Source: Anaerolineae bacterium
GTDB taxonomy: Bacteria; Chloroflexota; Anaerolineae; Anaerolineales; UBA4823
Direction: 5' to 3'
Assembly (NCBI GenBank): GCA_003130835.1
Contig: QEXX01000041.1
Coordinates: forward strand, 1 to 37,168
DNA: 37,168 nucleotides
Positions 33,779-37,168 of the stretch are shown piece by piece (the first letter of the stretch is position 1; each line of letters begins with the position of its first letter). Both the position numbers and the translations under genes were made by a program. Below the pieces are notes generated by a model. The model saw nothing but the letters and a program-made list of their open reading frames with translations, was not told the DNA's origin and did no database searches.

Positions 33779-34831
33779 TCACTCGCTCAAAAGATACGCC
33801 ACAATCCATTGGGTTGTCGCCAAGAGCGCCTCGAGATGGGTTCGCTCGTAGTTATGCGAGGCATCTATGCCCGGGCCGATCAAAGCCACGGCAACATCCC
33901 CGCCAGCCCGCCAGTAGGCTTCGCCATCTGAGCCATAATAGGGATAGGTATCCACCTTATAGGCAATTCCTGCTTGTTCGGCAATGCGCCGCAGTTTCTG
34001 GCTGAATTCGTGATGATAGGGCCCGCCCGAATCTTTGACACACAGCGAAGCATGAAACTCATCTGAGCTTTGCCCTTCACCCACGGCGGCCATGTCCACC
34101 ACCAAAAGCTCTGCTAACTGGGGCGGGAAACCGACCGCGGCGCCATGCCCGACCTCTTCGTAGTTGGAGATCAAGAAGGTGGTGGATTGCCGAGGTTTTA
34201 AACCGTTGACATGCAAGGTCTGGATGGCAGCAATCAGACAGGCGACACACGCCTTATCGTCCAAATGGCGTGAGCGGATAAAACCCTCGTTTACTTCCAC
34301 GCGTGGGTCGAAAGCCACAAAATCGCCCACTTCAATCCCCAAGGCACGGGTTTGCTCGGCGCTGGTTGTGCGCGCATCCAAACGCACCTCCAGATTCTCT
34401 GCTTCACGGCTCGTTTCACTGACCTGTTTGCCGTAAACATGGGCAGAGGCTTTGGTCAGCAGAAGGCTACCGCGCACGGTCTTGCCGCTCTGGGTAAATA
34501 CCGTACAACCTTCTCCTTCGACCGTATTCCAAGCAAACCCGCCCAATGGGGTCAATTTCAACCGCCCATTCGACTTGATCTCCTTGACCATTGCCCCAAG
34601 CGTATCCACATGAGCCGTGACGCCGCGTAGCGCATCTGCCTGCTCCCCTTCCCATTCAGCGATTAGGGCGCCTTTGCGATTGCGGCGCAAAGAGAGAGCA
34701 GAAAACGGGCTCAACACCTGTTCGCAATACTGGATGGCGAGATGGGTGAAGCCGGTTGGGCTAGGAATATTTAACAATTGTGTCAGTACGTTGAGAAGGG
34801 ATTCGCTGTCAATCGAGGGTAAAGTTTTCAT
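33779..34831 (-). CDS. M42-family metallopeptidase (aminopeptidase/endoglucanase family)
   Basis: This 350-residue peptidase carries the dinuclear metal site of M42/tetrahedral aminopeptidases: H74 and D76 in TAHVDTLGAM, D191 in RHLDDKACV, E225-E226 in NYEEVGHG, D246 in VVDMA, and H326 in SHNYER. It should remove N-terminal residues from short peptides in the cytoplasm, often as a dodecamer. The EEVGHGA motif differs slightly from the usual EEVGLRGA. GGAG sits five bases before the ATG, which overlaps the thioesterase stop as ATGA. It is in the same coupled operon as LLM and Pcm. Confidence 0.88.
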   Translation of the reverse strand: MKTLPSIDSESLLNVLTQLLNIPSPTGFTHLAIQYCEQVLSPFSALSLRRNRKGALIAEWEGEQADALRGVTAHVDTLGAMVKEIKSNGRLKLTPLGGFAWNTVEGEGCTVFTQSGKTVRGSLLLTKASAHVYGKQVSETSREAENLEVRLDARTTSAEQTRALGIEVGDFVAFDPRVEVNEGFIRSRHLDDKACVACLIAAIQTLHVNGLKPRQSTTFLISNYEEVGHGAAVGFPPQLAELLVVDMAAVGEGQSSDEFHASLCVKDSGGPYHHEFSQKLRRIAEQAGIAYKVDTYPYYGSDGEAYWRAGGDVAVALIGPGIDASHNYERTHLEALLATTQWIVAYLLSE

Positions 34832-35280
34832 GAGTTCTCCTGTAACTGAATCGAAGAAGGGTCTTCCAACCCTTCAAATGCGCTGATCGCCCTGCGCCAC
34901 GTATCAGGGATGGGAATCGACTTTTGCTGGCGGTAATCGTAGGCAACTTGGATGGTCGAGGCGGTGGCAAGCTCGGCCATTGTTTCAACATCTTCGACTC
35001 GATAAGCCATCTCAAAGCTCTTGTTGCCCAAACGGGTCACCCGCACGCCGACCCGCACCGCTTGTCCAAAGTGAATGGGAGCTTTATAGGTGACACGGAT
35101 TTCGGCAAGGATGATCCCAATATCTAAAAACGAGCCGCCCTGCCAAAGGTTGAGCTGTTTGATATATTGAATGCGAGCTTGTTCGAGATAGGTAACCGTT
35201 TTGGCGTTGTTGACATGTCCTTGGGGATCCAAGTCGCCGTAGCGCACTTCAATGGGGTGAAAGAACTTAAATTGTTCCAT
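34828..35280 (-). CDS. Acyl-CoA thioesterase, 4HBT hot-dog family
   Basis: This 150-residue protein has the YbgC/4HBT signature YGDLDPQGHVNNA (14-26) and the strand pattern of a single hot-dog fold, so it should hydrolyse acyl-CoA thioesters. The ATG at 35280 has no Shine-Dalgarno but lies six bases after a perfect TATAAT, so it is probably leaderless. A longer start at 35388 would overlap the promoter and adds unlike sequence. First gene of a four-gene operon in which the first three junctions are coupled by ATGA or a four-base gap. Divergent from the TPR-protein gene. Confidence 0.87.
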   Translation of the reverse strand: MEQFKFFHPIEVRYGDLDPQGHVNNAKTVTYLEQARIQYIKQLNLWQGGSFLDIGIILAEIRVTYKAPIHFGQAVRVGVRVTRLGNKSFEMAYRVEDVETMAELATASTIQVAYDYRQQKSIPIPDTWRRAISAFEGLEDPSSIQLQENS

Positions 35281-35286
35281 AAAGAA

Positions 35287-35306
35287 ATTATACTCTGGAG
35301 TATAAT
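35287..35306. promoter_or_regulatory. Palindromic divergent promoter, two facing -10 boxes
   Basis: ATTATACTC-TG-GAGTATAAT is a perfect 20-base palindrome. Each end is a TATAAT on its own strand: one ends seven bases before the TPR-protein ATG (35314), the other six before the thioesterase ATG (35280). Neither gene has a Shine-Dalgarno. Both -35 regions are poor. Confidence 0.65.
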
Positions 35307-35313
35307 GCGCCTC

Positions 35314-36780
35314 ATGCAGAACACAGAAAGAGATCCATCCCATTCGAAGGAATCCCTCGAACCACACCTTCCCTCGCAAATAGAGCAAGAGAATCCACCA
35401 TCGTCAACTGCCAGCCCGCCCGGGGGTGATGCTCTAGCTGCCACCCAAGTTCATTCCACCACGCCGAGCGAATCGCTGGCAACAGATTGGACTGCCCAAG
35501 CCGATCCGTTTGCCGAGACGCGGGCAGTGAACCTGCACAGCCAAAGCTACGCCGCCAACGATGCGGGTCTGGACGCCACCGTTGCGTCCAGAGTTCACCT
35601 TTCGCAGCCACCCCAAGGTCAGCCCGAGCAAGCCGATGGGCTGGCTGCCACACTTCCAACCCGTTTAGCGGCGGCTGCGAGAGCCGAGCAGGCTGAGAGT
35701 GAAGACCAACCCTCTGAACTGCCCCTTTCCACAGAGCTTGGGTTGCTTGCAACCCAAGCGCCGGCTGAGCTTGTCGGAGATGGGACGCCGCCTCCCCCTG
35801 GTGCACTCTTCCAATCCAAAGGGAAAGCCTCCCATCCCCTGCGCTGGGTGATGCTGATCGGGATCATCGGGCTGATCGCAATTGCCTTCCTGAGCGCCTT
35901 TGCCGGCTACGCTTCAGGCATCCAAGCACGCAAAGCTGCGGCAGCCACCCAAGCCGCTTTGATGGCTCAGGAGCAATATGAGTTAGCGTTACAAGAGATA
36001 GCAGCCAAAGATTACGAACGCGCCCGTCAGCGTTTGGAGTATGTTATCCAAGTTGCCCCAAATTACCCGGGCGCTGCCGACAAATTGGCAGAAGTCATCT
36101 TTGAGGCGAGTATCACAGCCACGCCGACCGTTGCCCCTTCACCAACCGTCTCGCCCACCCCCGATTTGCGCAGCGCTGGAGAGCGTTTGGAAGCCGCCAA
36201 ACAGCAAATCTTCAACAGCCAATGGCAAGCCGCCATCGATACGTTGCTGTTATTGCGCAAAGCCGAACCGAATTTTCAGCCGGCCGTGGTGGATGGTTTG
36301 CTTTATTTGGCATATCGCAATAGCGGGCGCGATAAAATCCTCAAGGAAGCCAATCTGGAAGGTGGCATCTACGATTTGACCCTCGCCGAGAAGTTTGGAC
36401 CCTTGGACACCGAAACGAAAGGGTTGCAAAACTGGGCGCGCCTGTACCTTCTAGGAGCCAGCTATTGGGATGTGGACTGGGGACAGGTGGTGTATTATTT
36501 CGCCCAAGTGGCGCCGGCTGTGCCGAATTTGCGCGATGGAAGTGGTTGGACGGCAACCGATCGCTACCGCATTGCCTTGGGGAAATACGCTGAGCAGTTG
36601 CTGGCGCGCAAGGAGTGGTGTGCCGCCATGGAGATATATCAGCAAGCCTTGAGCTATGGCGGTGACCAAGCCTTGCAAGAGGGTTATAACCGCGCCTATG
36701 ATCGATGCATTGGTGAGCAGATACCCCCTACGGAGACTGCACCCCCTGCCGAAGTTCCCACGCAAACACCTGAACCGTAG
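35314..36780 (+). CDS. Membrane protein with Thr-motif cytoplasmic domain and extracytoplasmic TPR-like domain
   Basis: This 488-residue protein has a hydrophilic N-terminal region (1-175), one TM helix (about 177-200) and a helical C-terminal half with TPR-like repeats (EQYELALQEIAAKDYERARQ; KQQIFNSQWQAAIDTLLLL; EWCAAMEIYQQALSYGG). Pro/Thr linkers lie between repeats (TATPTVAPSPTVSPTPD) and at the end (PTQTPEP). The N-terminal region repeats a short motif around Thr44, 69, 89, 113 and 147, such as ALAATQ, PFAETR, GLDATV, GLAATL and GLLATQ, resembling kinase or FHA target sites. The ATG at 35314 is chosen because it follows the TATAAT by seven bases. Starts further upstream overlap the divergent gene. 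Function unknown; a scaffold in phospho-signalling or envelope assembly is possible. Confidence 0.75.
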   Translation: MQNTERDPSHSKESLEPHLPSQIEQENPPSSTASPPGGDALAATQVHSTTPSESLATDWTAQADPFAETRAVNLHSQSYAANDAGLDATVASRVHLSQPPQGQPEQADGLAATLPTRLAAAARAEQAESEDQPSELPLSTELGLLATQAPAELVGDGTPPPPGALFQSKGKASHPLRWVMLIGIIGLIAIAFLSAFAGYASGIQARKAAAATQAALMAQEQYELALQEIAAKDYERARQRLEYVIQVAPNYPGAADKLAEVIFEASITATPTVAPSPTVSPTPDLRSAGERLEAAKQQIFNSQWQAAIDTLLLLRKAEPNFQPAVVDGLLYLAYRNSGRDKILKEANLEGGIYDLTLAEKFGPLDTETKGLQNWARLYLLGASYWDVDWGQVVYYFAQVAPAVPNLRDGSGWTATDRYRIALGKYAEQLLARKEWCAAMEIYQQALSYGGDQALQEGYNRAYDRCIGEQIPPTETAPPAEVPTQTPEP

Positions 36781-36796
36781 GAGACCCCTCACCCAC

Positions 36797-36818
36797 AGGG
36801 CGACGAAGTCGCCCTTTT
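36797..36818 (+). terminator. Terminator of the TPR-protein gene
   Basis: AGGGCGAC and GTCGCCCT form an 8-bp stem around a GAA loop, followed by a T-run, 17 bases after the stop. Confidence 0.8.
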
Positions 36819-36849
36819 GCAAGGGAAGGGCTGGGAATAAGCTCTTTGC

Positions 36850-37168
36850 CCCGCTGGGTGGGGTCTCGGTACGGGCTAGCGCCCTACTCGACCCGCACGC
36901 AAAAAGCGGGTTGAGCTTGCATTGAGTTTGTCGAAATGTAGCGAGCGCCAGCGAGCGTGCTGAAACCCGTTGGGTTGAGCAGTGTGCTGAGCTTGTCGAA
37001 GCGCTTGTCGAAACCCGCTGGGTGGGGTCTCGGTACGGGCTGACGCCCTACTCGACCCGCACGCAAAAAGCGGGTTGAGCTTGCATTGAGTTTGTCGAAA
37101 TGTAGCGAGCGCCAGCGAGCGTATCGAAACCCGCTGGGTTGAGCAGTGTGCTGAGCTTGTCGAAGCGC
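36850..37168. repeat. 164-bp tandem repeat, two copies to the window edge
   Basis: 36850-37004 recurs at 37014-37168 (offset 164) with only a few changed positions, among them an AG to GA swap and a change near GCGAGCGT. Each unit contains a hairpin ACCCGC/GCGGGT (36891-36911), the doubled word GCGAGCG, and the word GAGCTTGTCGAAG. Similar words also recur within a unit, so it looks like a compound of shorter repeats. The second copy reaches the window end, so more copies may follow. No coding frame is convincing. Confidence 0.85.

Noticed and set aside
35281-35388. Longer start of the thioesterase and upstream start of the TPR protein
   Set aside because: Both extensions run through the palindromic promoter; the inner ATGs match the family start or the -10 spacing.
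36850-37168. CRISPR array
   Set aside because: The repeat unit is 164 bp with no conserved short repeat and variable spacers; it is a tandem repeat.

Overview
The window reads as a chromosomal segment of a Gram-positive-like or monoderm bacterium, most likely a thermophilic member of the Chloroflexota (Anaerolineae-like). This is inference. It rests on a TtuB/TtuA tRNA-thiolation pair (best known from thermophiles), a type I-alpha-like glutamine synthetase behind an FmdB zinc ribbon, RNase J, an F420-type LLM oxidoreductase, FHA/PP2C membrane proteins, and proline/threonine-rich protein tails ending in TPEP. No rRNA, tRNA, CRISPR array or transposase was recognised.

Region 1 (1-10600, minus strand) is a glycan-assembly operon. 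In transcription order it holds a GDP-mannose 4,6-dehydratase, two copies of a two-gene cassette of large polytopic membrane proteins (B'-A'-B-A, about 670-690 residues each), a GtrB/DPM1-like polyprenyl-phosphate glycosyltransferase, and the start of a flippase-like membrane protein that runs off the left edge. The duplicated cassette is the best candidate for an undescribed system: two unlike GT-C-like membrane enzymes that seem to work, and to duplicate, as a pair.

Region 2 (10600-17130) is a phospho-signalling locus: a secreted-sensor/TM/FHA protein coupled to a membrane PP2C phosphatase, convergent with a protein whose N-terminus looks like a degenerate PP2C fold. A CelD-like acetyltransferase follows, transcribed from a promoter that overlaps its divergent neighbour's.

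Region 3 (17130-30450) is mostly housekeeping: an AmrS-type radical SAM enzyme, TtuB-TtuA, FmdB-GlnA, a two-S1-domain RNA-binding protein with a consensus promoter, DnaK, DnaA, and a minus-strand operon of an AidB-like acyl-CoA dehydrogenase coupled to a NERD nuclease-helicase. The NERD-helicase gene is split by a -1 frame change at a run of five G. Bidirectional hairpin terminators separate ttuA/glnA and the S1 gene/dnaK.

Region 4 (30200-37168) has RNase J behind a long leader with an intrinsic terminator (possible attenuator or small RNA), then a tightly coupled minus-strand operon (thioesterase, M42 peptidase, LLM oxidoreductase, Pcm). That operon is divergent from a membrane TPR protein across a 20-base palindrome made of two facing -10 boxes. 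The window ends in a 164-bp tandem repeat.

Several genes (the FHA protein, amrS, the thioesterase and the TPR protein) have a -10-like hexamer 6-7 bases before the ATG and no Shine-Dalgarno, which suggests leaderless mRNAs.
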